A stretch of 29,749 nucleotides of DNA from CAYPXN01 sp964414715 (GTDB taxonomy: Bacteria > UBA10199 > JADFYH01), in the NCBI GenBank assembly GCA_964414715.1, contig CAYPXN010000136.1:1-29749 (forward strand), in the 5' to 3' direction. This document shows, one piece after another, positions 23,041 through 29,749 of this stretch. The notes beneath the pieces were generated by a model. That model did not search any database. It saw only the letters and a program-made list of their open reading frames with translations, and had not been told where the DNA came from. A program made the translations under genes and the position numbers. Each line of letters starts with the position of its first letter. The stretch's first letter is position 1.

Positions 23041-23580
23041 TTATTCCGGCAAAAGATAGAGTTTATTATCTTCCACCTTATAGATAAGCGGCGCGACTAA
23101 AATCTTCGGATAACGATGGCGCAAGCGGTAGGCCTCATTCAAAGTAAAATCGACAGGGTTACCGATTTCGAAGAAAGAGGAATAAGCCAGAAAATGCTCC
23201 TCGGCGATTTCACGAGTCCAACCTGCATTCTTGATCATTCCTTCGATGAAATTTTCCTTGCGGCCATTCAGGCCTGCCATACCACACTGGGTATGACCAA
23301 TCAATGCAATGGATTTGATACCCCCAACCGAAATCGCAAAAGAAACCTGAAAATCACTGTAACGGAGGTTTGCACCACCGGAGCGAATAATGAAGGAAAA
23401 ATTATCGGGGATGCGCAAAGATTTTCGATTATCCATGCACATACCGATCAAAAGCTCCGCGCTTTGGAAAGAATCGAAGGGACGCGAGAGATTATGATAT
23501 TCGAGCAAGTGCCCGATGGGCGTATTTTGATACTGGGGATAAATATCTTCTTTTCGGGTAATAGAAACGAGTCTTTGCAT
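23041..23580 (-). CDS. Cytoplasmic beta-carbonic anhydrase-like protein
   Basis: A 179-residue protein with the beta-carbonic anhydrase zinc motifs CMDNR (Cys48, Asp50, Arg52) and GHTQCGM (His96, Cys99), plus RSGGAN in place of the usual RNAGN. The rest differs clearly from the periplasmic enzyme, and there is no signal peptide, so it belongs to a divergent cytoplasmic subgroup; activity is likely but not proven by sequence. It is the last gene of a minus-strand run and starts 5 nt after purE. As PurK consumes bicarbonate, supplying it locally is a reasonable role (inference). Confidence 0.82.
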   Translation of the reverse strand: MQRLVSITRKEDIYPQYQNTPIGHLLEYHNLSRPFDSFQSAELLIGMCMDNRKSLRIPDNFSFIIRSGGANLRYSDFQVSFAISVGGIKSIALIGHTQCGMAGLNGRKENFIEGMIKNAGWTREIAEEHFLAYSSFFEIGNPVDFTLNEAYRLRHRYPKILVAPLIYKVEDNKLYLLPE

Positions 23581-23585
23581 ATGAT

Positions 23586-24110
23586 TTAAGCCTTTATTTT
23601 TTTCTTGAGAACATCCTGTCGCATTTTTGATTTATAAGTGGCAATCTGGTCCAAAACTTTTTCAGACTGCGGGGAATTTCCTGCTCCCAGAATTTGAGCT
23701 GCAAGCACTCCTGCATTCCAGGCATTTCCAATGGCAACGGTTGCTACCGGAACTCCACGGGGCATTTGAACAATAGACAAAAGCGCATCCTGACCTTCCA
23801 AATGACCAATCGGTACAGGCACTCCAATCACCGGAAGTTCGGTGTGGGCCGCCACCATTCCAGGCAAGTGGGCCGCCCCACCCGCACCTGCAATAATCAC
23901 TCGCACACCACGCTTGCGCGCATTTTCACCGAAACTCGCCACTTCTTTTGGAGTACGATGCGCAGAAACCACCCCGATTTCAAAAGGGATGTGAAATTGT
24001 TTCAAAGCTTCCGCCGCTTTTTTCATTACAGGAAGATCGGAATCACTTCCCATGACAATTGCCACTTGAGGAGATTTTTTAGTTTTTACTTTTTGTTTTT
24101 TTGAAACCAT
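23586..24110 (-). CDS. purE: N5-carboxyaminoimidazole ribonucleotide mutase
   Basis: Class I PurE, moving the carboxylate of N5-CAIR to C4 in purine synthesis. Signature residues: IVMGSDSDLPVMKKAAE, VSAHRTPKEV and IAGAGGAAHLPGMVAAHT, with PVIGVPV and GNAWNAGVLAAQIL following. I prefer ATG 24110 (MVSKKQKVK..., 174 residues), which overlaps the purK end by 25 nt. The longer frame from 24140 adds ten residues without family support. The N-terminus is unusually lysine-rich before the core. Partner purK lies directly upstream, and the carbonic anhydrase follows after 5 nt. Confidence 0.94.
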   Translation of the reverse strand: MVSKKQKVKTKKSPQVAIVMGSDSDLPVMKKAAEALKQFHIPFEIGVVSAHRTPKEVASFGENARKRGVRVIIAGAGGAAHLPGMVAAHTELPVIGVPVPIGHLEGQDALLSIVQMPRGVPVATVAIGNAWNAGVLAAQILGAGNSPQSEKVLDQIATYKSKMRQDVLKKKIKA

Positions 24111-25282
24111 GTGCGTTCCAAACTCTCCATTTCTTTCCATCGATCTGCCAAGTCAATATTATTTTCGAATACCGTATTCAAATGTCCCACTTTACGCAAG
24201 GGACGAATTTCTTTTTTCCCATACCAATGCAAAAACACATTCCCCTGTTTTTTTACCTCATAAGGAGGACTTTCATAAATCCCTTCCTCAGGTCCCAAAA
24301 GATTCAGCATCGCAAAACATTTTTCAGTTTTTGTGCTTCCCAAAGGCAGTCCCAACAAGGCTCTCACATGATTTTCAAACTGACTCACCTGACAAGCGTC
24401 TTGAGTATAATGACCACTATTATGCACACGGGGGGCAGCTTCATTGACCAAAAGCTTCCCGTCTTTCGTCACAAACATTTCCAAGGCAAAAACTCCGACG
24501 ATGCCCAGCTTCTCCGCCACTTTTTTGGCATAGGATTGGGCTTCTTCTTCCCTCTTTTCCGAAATTCCAAACTTTACAGAAGGACCCCAAACTTTTTTAC
24601 AAATCCCTGAAAGTTGGTTGGAATGTACCAAAGGGTAATACAACATCTCCCCATTTTGGGATCGCAGCGCTATAATCGCAACTTCCTGTTCAAAATCTAT
24701 TTTTTCTTCCGCGTAAACCTTCGCCCCCCGTTTCAATCCTTCCTGGATAAAATCCTGGATTCGGGCAAGAGAATCTGAGTTTGCTTCACTGACAATCAGA
24801 ATTCCTTTTCCGTCATACCCCATGCGACTCCATTTCAAGACAAAACCTTTGGGATATTTCAGAAAAAGATCTTGGATTTCCTCCTGTGAATTTTTCTGCA
24901 GAGGAACCCAGTGAGCAGTGGCAATTGAAAAATTTTGAAAAAGAATTTTCTGATTGAGTTTATCCTGTAACTGCTCCAACACCTCCAATGAAGGCAAGAA
25001 TTTTGCCTTCAAATCTCGAGCTGCATTCTGAAGAAGGCGAGTGTCTAAAAATTCATTTTCAAAAGCAACCACATCTACTTGTGAAAGAAAATTTTTCAAC
25101 TCCTCGGGATGATCCACTTTTCCAATCACCTTATGTTTGGCTACAGTCGCTGCGGGAGTTTGTTCATGGGGAGTAAACGCCAAAGGCTCCACACCGAGCA
25201 GATGAGCCGCTTCGACAAGCATTTGAGCAAGCTCGCCATCCCCTAAAATTCCCAATTTTTTCTTTTGAACTTTTGATTCCAT
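24086..25282 (-). CDS. purK: N5-carboxyaminoimidazole ribonucleotide synthase
   Basis: A 398-residue ATP-grasp enzyme that uses ATP and bicarbonate to carboxylate AIR. The N-terminal preATP-grasp domain opens with KLGILGDGELAQMLVEAAH (usual GGGQLGRM form), followed by DVVAFENEFLD and the ATP-grasp core with FVLKWSRMGYDGKGILIV, EEKIDFEQEVAIIALR and VNEAAPRVHNSGHYTQDAC, the last diagnostic for PurK. Length agrees with the family. There is no clear Shine-Dalgarno, and the start lies 8 nt after the FIST gene, so reinitiation or coupling is probable. It acts directly before PurE, whose gene it overlaps. Confidence 0.95.
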   Translation of the reverse strand: MESKVQKKKLGILGDGELAQMLVEAAHLLGVEPLAFTPHEQTPAATVAKHKVIGKVDHPEELKNFLSQVDVVAFENEFLDTRLLQNAARDLKAKFLPSLEVLEQLQDKLNQKILFQNFSIATAHWVPLQKNSQEEIQDLFLKYPKGFVLKWSRMGYDGKGILIVSEANSDSLARIQDFIQEGLKRGAKVYAEEKIDFEQEVAIIALRSQNGEMLYYPLVHSNQLSGICKKVWGPSVKFGISEKREEEAQSYAKKVAEKLGIVGVFALEMFVTKDGKLLVNEAAPRVHNSGHYTQDACQVSQFENHVRALLGLPLGSTKTEKCFAMLNLLGPEEGIYESPPYEVKKQGNVFLHWYGKKEIRPLRKVGHLNTVFENNIDLADRWKEMESLERTWFQKNKK

Positions 25283-25290
25283 CTTAAAAA

Positions 25291-26475
25291 TTAATATCTG
25301 GCCCTGAAAATTCCAAAAGCACTCGTATAACCATGCAAGTAGGTTTTTCCGTGAACGGGTCCAATTTCCCCATTACAAAAAAATCCTCCCACTGGAATAT
25401 CTCCCATATACTTGTTGAAAACACTGCTGTCATGATTTGGTTTTCCGTAAAGATAGAAACCTCTTCCCATACAAGAAAAGAGTAAAGCCCCTTCGGCTTT
25501 TGCAGTCCCCATTTCCTCAACACCTTCTTCTAATAAAATTTCCAAATCATGTGCAGAAGTTTCCGCATCACGAATATGAAACTGAAGCACTTGGCCTTTG
25601 TGAGGATGTGCTGCAATGGCCAGACTTCCCCCTTCAGGATTAATCCCGATAATATTTCGAATCAAAAAATCACCTTTTTGGTAAGTTTTCAAATCTTCCT
25701 TCATGGCCAAACCCACAAAAAGAGAAGTTTTGAACAAATGCTGATCTTCCGCTGAAAGTTCATCGTAAACTTTTCTCAACACTTCAAAGGGCGGCTTGTC
25801 ATCGAAGGAATCAATCTGGTTGGAATGGCACTCGGTAATGAGAAAGGGCTCTGCAATAGGCCGGCAACCTTGGGCGACCAAAGTATCCACCACAATATTT
25901 CCAGAAAGAGCCAAGCCCACCAAACCTTCGTGCAACACTTCACGATCACAATACAAAATATTTCCGCCAGGTTCCGTCGCTGCACTGGAAACACCTCCGA
26001 TTTTTTTGCTCCAGGGAAAAGCAAAATCGAGACCTTTGAGCAAAATATCCAAATCGAAACTGAAAGGATCCGGCATTAAAATAAAATGAGGGTTCTTGGA
26101 AAATTCTACTCCCATTAGTCTTTCCCAAATTTTTCGGTCGAGCTTTTGGGTGGGGAGTGCATCATTCTGAAAGTGAATAGGAACAATTTCGACTTCTGGT
26201 AAAATTGCCGCCGTCACAGAAAGGGCAGCTCGCCTCTCGATTTCTTCTCCATTCCCCACAATCCCTCCACCGGAACATCCGATCAAATGTTTGGGAGAAA
26301 GACTTTCATAAAGCCAGGAAGAAAGTTCGTGCCAATCTTTAGAGTGTTGGGGGGAAACAAAGACAAAAAGAATGTCGGGTTTTTGATTTCCGAGATGGGC
26401 CTTAATTTCCCTGGAAGTCGCAAGAACCGCCGTTTTCAGATCTTCCGAATCAGATATAGAGGATGCCCATTTCAT
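25291..26475 (-). CDS. FIST domain protein
   Basis: A 394-residue protein with FIST-N features (PDILFVFVSPQHSKDW, LIGCSGGGIVGNGEEIE, LSVTAAILP) followed by a FIST-C part (GALLFSCMGRG, VGGFFCNGEIGPVHG, TYLHGYTSAFGIF). FIST domains are proposed small-ligand sensors, often for amino acids, and commonly occur with signalling or transport modules; here the domain pair stands alone. It lacks a signal peptide. It is third in a tight minus-strand operon, 9 nt after an unknown gene and 8 nt before purK, which might mean that it senses a metabolite of sulfur or purine metabolism (inference). Length is normal. Confidence 0.87.
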   Translation of the reverse strand: MKWASSISDSEDLKTAVLATSREIKAHLGNQKPDILFVFVSPQHSKDWHELSSWLYESLSPKHLIGCSGGGIVGNGEEIERRAALSVTAAILPEVEIVPIHFQNDALPTQKLDRKIWERLMGVEFSKNPHFILMPDPFSFDLDILLKGLDFAFPWSKKIGGVSSAATEPGGNILYCDREVLHEGLVGLALSGNIVVDTLVAQGCRPIAEPFLITECHSNQIDSFDDKPPFEVLRKVYDELSAEDQHLFKTSLFVGLAMKEDLKTYQKGDFLIRNIIGINPEGGSLAIAAHPHKGQVLQFHIRDAETSAHDLEILLEEGVEEMGTAKAEGALLFSCMGRGFYLYGKPNHDSSVFNKYMGDIPVGGFFCNGEIGPVHGKTYLHGYTSAFGIFRARY

Positions 26476-26484
26476 AATTTGAGT

Positions 26485-27051
26485 TTAAGCGATTTCTTCG
26501 AATTTTTTATTCGTTTCAATTTCGATGTCTAAAATCAGACGTTCGCGAGGATCTGTATGTCTTGAAATTTTTGCAGAACTAGTTCCATAAATTTTCTGAA
26601 GAACTTTTTTGAGTTCTGATTCCACAGCCTGAGCATTTTCTTCGGTGTTTGGAACAAGAAGTCGATCATTCACAATTAGCTGCAAAGAGCCCGCCTTGAA
26701 TTTCAAATTTTCCTTCAAAGTAGCTTCTCCCTGCAAGCGTTTGGCATGAGCAAAGGTCCATTTAAAAAGACGCTCGATTTTTTCTTCATTACTTCCTTCT
26801 TCTTTTACTTTGCGATTGTAAAGAAAACCCAAACGGCCTTCATTTTCGTCCATGCTGATATTCGCTTGATGGGCAATCAGTATCACGCCGGGACCTTGAG
26901 GAACATGTGCGTAATCCGCTACATCCAAAAGCATTTCTTGCGTCACCTTTTTCTGAATCCAAGAGTGAAACACAGGAATGTAGTTTTCAAACGGAATTTT
27001 CTTTGCAGATTCTTCTGTAAAAATTTTCAAATTTAAGTGTTGGAGATTCAT
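26485..27051 (-). CDS. Conserved-looking protein of unknown function
   Basis: A 188-residue protein that I do not assign. Notable segments are DYAHVPQGPGVILIAHQANISMDENEGRLGFLYNRK (residues about 46-81), whose GPGV(I/L)LIxHxxxxSMD pattern I associate with uncharacterised conserved proteins, and a C-terminal segment with LQLIVNDRLLVPNTEENAQA and KISRHTDPRERLILDIEI. No membrane helix or signal peptide is seen; it looks like a mixed alpha/beta cytoplasmic protein. It lies between the sulfite reductase gene (51 nt, with a palindromic repeat) and the FIST gene (9 nt). A GGAAAG upstream is a fair ribosome-binding site. Confidence 0.7.
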   Translation of the reverse strand: MNLQHLNLKIFTEESAKKIPFENYIPVFHSWIQKKVTQEMLLDVADYAHVPQGPGVILIAHQANISMDENEGRLGFLYNRKVKEEGSNEEKIERLFKWTFAHAKRLQGEATLKENLKFKAGSLQLIVNDRLLVPNTEENAQAVESELKKVLQKIYGTSSAKISRHTDPRERLILDIEIETNKKFEEIA

Positions 27052-27066
27052 TTTTACTTTCCTGTC

Positions 27067-27097
27067 ATTGTGAATCCGCCTCAGCCGGACTCACAAT
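27067..27097. repeat. Palindromic repeat after the sulfite reductase gene
   Basis: ATTGTGAATCCG (27067-27078) pairs with CGGACTCACAAT (27086-27097) at 11 of 12 positions across a 7-nt loop. It resembles the GTCATTGTGA...TCACAATGAC class of dispersed bacterial palindromes. It lies a few bases after the reductase stop and might act as a processing or attenuation hairpin within the operon. Confidence 0.6.
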
Positions 27098-27102
27098 AAC
27101 TA

Positions 27103-29364
27103 CTATATAGCCTGTTTTGTTTGTGTCATCCGAATATAACAACTATGTGCTGCTTCAATAAACAAGGTTGCTTCTTCCACCAATTGATGGGCCATTTCCA
27201 AATTATAAGGAGTCCCTAATTTTTTATGGGCCATAAACAAGTGTTGAGCAAACTTTCCACCCGCAAAGGGATCAAAGAAAAGTTGCGTATCATAAAAACG
27301 CTTCTTGAAATCTTCGATAATGTCATCCGAATTTGTCGGAATATCTAAGGTATAATGTTTGAGCAAACCCTTTGCTGCCTGAAGCATCGAATCATAGGCC
27401 TTCTGCGCAACTGCTTGCGCATCCCCTTTTTCAAGCAAAATCTGTGCTTCAAAAACCTGTCGTTCGGCTCCCGTAAGATCAAACTCCACTGGAGACACCA
27501 CTTCTCCCGCACACTCTCCTACTCCAATATCACCGGTAGTGTATTCACGAGGATCACCCCAATCGGTATAGTATGAAGGATCTGCATCGTGACTCGGAAT
27601 CTGAGTAAGATCTTCCAAGGTTTTCTTGATTTCCACTTTTCCAATACGCTGGATAAACTCTTTGAAACTTTCGTTTTTATTTCGGTCGCTCACATAACGA
27701 CCTGTCAGACGAGTAACCACTTCCGGAATATTTTTTGAGGCGATGGGACCCACAGGCAAGCCATAAGATCCACCGTTATTTTCCCACTGACCTCCCAAAA
27801 CCACTTGAAAGTGGGGAACCATATAACCACCCACTTTACGGCTCACTCCATAAAATCCCAGATCGGAAATGTGATGCTGACCGCAAGAATTAAAACAACC
27901 ACTCACCTTGATATGAAGCTTCTGAACTGCTTCATCCAACAAATGTGCTTGAGTTGCTAAACGCGTGCGAAGCTCGCCTCCCAAACCGCGTGAAGCGGAA
28001 ATTCCCAATTTACAAGTATCCGTACCCGGACAAGTCACGATATCCAAAATCGTTCCGGCACAGGCTTCTGCCAAGCAAACCTTTTTCAAGGCTGTATGCA
28101 CCGCAGGCAAATCGGAATCCGAAATCCAACGCAGGATAATGTTTTGTTCCACCGTCGTACGCACGCTTTCATGAGTGTATTTTCGGGCGATATCGGCGAG
28201 GGCTCGCAATTGATCCGCAGTCGCATCTCCCAGAGGCAAAGCGACAGTAACAGTCTTATAACCTTCCTGTTTTTGATGATAAACGTTCGTCTTATACCAG
28301 GCTTTGAAATCTTCAGATTGAGCAGCTAAATCCAATTTTCCCGGAGGCTTCAAAGGACTTTCAAATTCCTTGCGCGTGTTGGGAAGGAAATTTGTCCAAC
28401 GCGGATCCGACTTCAAAACGGCTCGTTCCTTCAACACTTCTTCCTTGAATTTTTCGATACCCCAATCCTTGATCAAAAATTTGATACGTGCACGACCGCG
28501 ATCCTTCTTTTCGCCGTAACGTCCAAAGATGCGACAAACCGCTTGGGCCATCGGAAGCATTTCTTCTTCCGGCAAAAACTCGTCAAAAAGTTTTGCATTT
28601 TGCGGTACAGAGCCCAAACCCCCACCGACATAAAACATGAAGCCGCGTTTTTTCTCTCCATTCACTTCACGAACTTGGGCAATATAACCCAAGTCGTGTA
28701 TATTCACGAGTCCGCAGGCATTTTCTACGCAGCCTGAAAAAGCAACCTTGAATTTACGGCCAAAATCCTGGGCATCGGGATGACCCATCAAAAACCAGGT
28801 TAAAGCATCCGCATAAGCACTGATATCAAAAGGGGCATCACTACAAACTCCTGCAAAAGGACAACCTGTCACATTGCGAACGGAGTTTCCGCAAGCTTCA
28901 CGAGAAGTAATTCCCACTGCCGCCAATCGGCGCATAATGTCGGGGGTGTCATCGATATGGACAAAATGAAGCTGAAAATCCTGACGAGTCGTCACGTGGG
29001 CGATACCATCCGAATATTCTTCCGCCAATTCCGCCATCACTTCCAGTTGAGTGGCATTCATGCCGCCATAAGGAATCTTAATACGTTGCATGCCGGGAGC
29101 ATCCCAATAGGTATGAGGTCCTTTCGTTAATTCACCGGCAGGAAATTGTAGTTTTTGAGTTTGAATTCCGTCATGGCGTTGACCGTTATCGTAGCGTTGG
29201 CCGTAAGCCCCACGTCGAAGACGAGTTTCTGCAAAAATTCTGTCTTCTAGCTTACCCGCCTTCTTCAGTTCAATTTCGGTTTCAAACTGATCAATTTCGG
29301 CAGCCCATGCTGGAGACATCTTCGATATAAGTTTATCACGCCAATGTTTATTTGAGGCTTTCAT
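27103..29364 (-). CDS. Ferredoxin-type sulfite/nitrite reductase with C-terminal helical extension
   Basis: A 753-residue siroheme/4Fe-4S enzyme with the two-fold NIR_SIR architecture. The first half has TRQDFQLHFVHIDD and NVRNVTGCPFAGVC. The second half carries the cluster ligands Cys445 and Cys451 (CPGTDTC) and Cys490 and Cys494 (CFNSC), with exactly the 45-residue spacing of E. coli CysI. It should reduce sulfite to sulfide or nitrite to ammonia; the sequence alone does not decide between them. Residues from about 625 add a roughly 130-residue, mostly helical domain (AYDSMLQAAKGLLKHY, EEATLFIEAAHSCYIRM), HEPN-like in look, that standard enzymes lack. AAGGATG upstream supports the ATG. It heads the minus-strand operon down to the carbonic anhydrase. 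Confidence 0.92.
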   Translation of the reverse strand: MKASNKHWRDKLISKMSPAWAAEIDQFETEIELKKAGKLEDRIFAETRLRRGAYGQRYDNGQRHDGIQTQKLQFPAGELTKGPHTYWDAPGMQRIKIPYGGMNATQLEVMAELAEEYSDGIAHVTTRQDFQLHFVHIDDTPDIMRRLAAVGITSREACGNSVRNVTGCPFAGVCSDAPFDISAYADALTWFLMGHPDAQDFGRKFKVAFSGCVENACGLVNIHDLGYIAQVREVNGEKKRGFMFYVGGGLGSVPQNAKLFDEFLPEEEMLPMAQAVCRIFGRYGEKKDRGRARIKFLIKDWGIEKFKEEVLKERAVLKSDPRWTNFLPNTRKEFESPLKPPGKLDLAAQSEDFKAWYKTNVYHQKQEGYKTVTVALPLGDATADQLRALADIARKYTHESVRTTVEQNIILRWISDSDLPAVHTALKKVCLAEACAGTILDIVTCPGTDTCKLGISASRGLGGELRTRLATQAHLLDEAVQKLHIKVSGCFNSCGQHHISDLGFYGVSRKVGGYMVPHFQVVLGGQWENNGGSYGLPVGPIASKNIPEVVTRLTGRYVSDRNKNESFKEFIQRIGKVEIKKTLEDLTQIPSHDADPSYYTDWGDPREYTTGDIGVGECAGEVVSPVEFDLTGAERQVFEAQILLEKGDAQAVAQKAYDSMLQAAKGLLKHYTLDIPTNSDDIIEDFKKRFYDTQLFFDPFAGGKFAQHLFMAHKKLGTPYNLEMAHQLVEEATLFIEAAHSCYIRMTQTKQAI

Positions 29365-29442
29365 AGTTCATCCTTTGTTGTATCCCTTTAAATATTGGGG
29401 AATCCTAGCTTATTCCAAAGCTGGAGTGAGAATGCAAGAGGG

Positions 29443-29749
29443 TTATAATGTAGGGTTTATCACTGCCAAAGTGCAGCGGGAAATGCAAACCAACTTCTTC
29501 TCTTCATTATAGATTTTGATTTCCCATACCTGAGAGCTTTTACCCTGATGAATGCACTCTCCGATGGCTTTCACCTTGCCCGACTTCACGGGACGAATAT
29601 GATTGGCATTAATTTCCTGACCCACCACCGCTTTTCCTTCCTCTGCAACCAAATACCAGCCTCCCATGCTCGCAGCGGTTTCAGCCAAAGCTACTGAAGC
29701 GCCCCCATGCAATAAACCCATAGGCTGATGAGTCCGATGATCGACCGGC
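29443..29749 (-). CDS. Hotdog-fold thioesterase (PaaI/YdiI-like), 5' end outside the window
   Basis: The frame is open to the window edge. Reading from it gives PVDHRTHQPMGLLHGGASVA and on, the classic hotdog motif region with catalytic acid in ALAETAAS, followed by VGQEINANHIRPVKSGKVKA and an end at INPTL. The ATG at 29721 is internal to the motif (HQPMGLLHGG), so the real start is upstream. Only the N-terminal ~40 residues should be missing. Members hydrolyse acyl- or aryl-CoA thioesters, such as DHNA-CoA in menaquinone synthesis or phenylacetyl-CoA intermediates; the substrate cannot be named here. It is transcribed in the same direction as the reductase, with 78 nt between. Confidence 0.88.
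   Translation of the reverse strand, partial: PVDHRTHQPMGLLHGGASVALAETAASMGGWYLVAEEGKAVVGQEINANHIRPVKSGKVKAIGECIHQGKSSQVWEIKIYNEEKKLVCISRCTLAVINPTL

Noticed and set aside
23030..23070. Possible bidirectional terminator between the two convergent carbonic anhydrase genes
   Set aside because: The stops are one base apart, and the AAGATA/TATCTT pairing lies inside coding sequence with a weak AT-only stem.
1..29749. tRNA, rRNA, CRISPR, transposase or integrase genes
   Set aside because: Reading both strands showed no cloverleaf-like stretch, no spaced direct-repeat array, and no reading frame with transposase or integrase motifs.

Overview
This window reads as a gene-dense chromosomal segment of a moderately AT-rich Gram-negative bacterium. 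Proteins carry Sec signal peptides and one lipoprotein signal. Gene content (hexameric-type citrate synthase, cobalamin-dependent MetH, split transketolase, a FlhG/MinD-like ATPase, a short bacterial histone-fold protein) suggests a Deltaproteobacteria/Bdellovibrionota-like or related candidate lineage. That placement is inference only; no rRNA or tRNA gene was seen.

Layout. 1-1186: end of an unrecognised gene and a convergent DoxX membrane protein. 1288-1937: a 66-residue histone-fold protein followed 5 nt later by a secreted protein with two Tudor/Agenet-like modules. 2058-4274: citrate synthase and a lipoprotein metallophosphoesterase. 4444-6175: a FlhG/MinD-like ATPase overlapping a protein that looks like a degenerate nuclease fold. 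6172-7777: a transglutaminase-like protein divergent from a second, paralogous metallophosphoesterase. 7784-12805 (minus): transketolase N and C subunits, a CtpA-type protease, an acyl-CoA dehydrogenase and a glutathione S-transferase. 12902-17744: a trehalose block, made of a membrane-tethered trehalose-6-phosphate synthase broken by a one-base frameshift, a head-to-head trehalose phosphatase and a GH15 hydrolase. 17816-21319: full-length cobalamin-dependent methionine synthase. 21339-22294: a RelE/Phd-type toxin-antitoxin pair between two copies of the metH 3' end, then a small secreted repeat protein. 22395-29364: a periplasmic-type beta-carbonic anhydrase facing a compact minus-strand operon (sulfite/nitrite reductase, unknown protein, FIST protein, PurK, PurE, second carbonic anhydrase). 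29443-29749: a partial hotdog thioesterase.

The most unusual signal is at gene 3' ends. metH is followed by a toxin-antitoxin cassette and then by a second, 91 % identical, in-frame copy of its last ~26 codons; that second copy still overlaps (ATGA) the start of the next gene. The acyl-CoA dehydrogenase is followed by a GC-rich multi-hairpin element and then by a second copy of its last 12 codons, with different synonymous codons, just before the GST gene. Between the transketolase subunits a 31+31 nt imperfect inverted repeat supplies the stop codon of the upstream subunit. These look like insertions at gene ends that preserve or re-supply the C-terminus. Several further unrelated palindromic repeats sit in other gene junctions.

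No gene-free stretch reaches 300 bases; the longest (4275-4443) holds a putative promoter and two small inverted repeats. No CRISPR array, transposase or integrase was seen.
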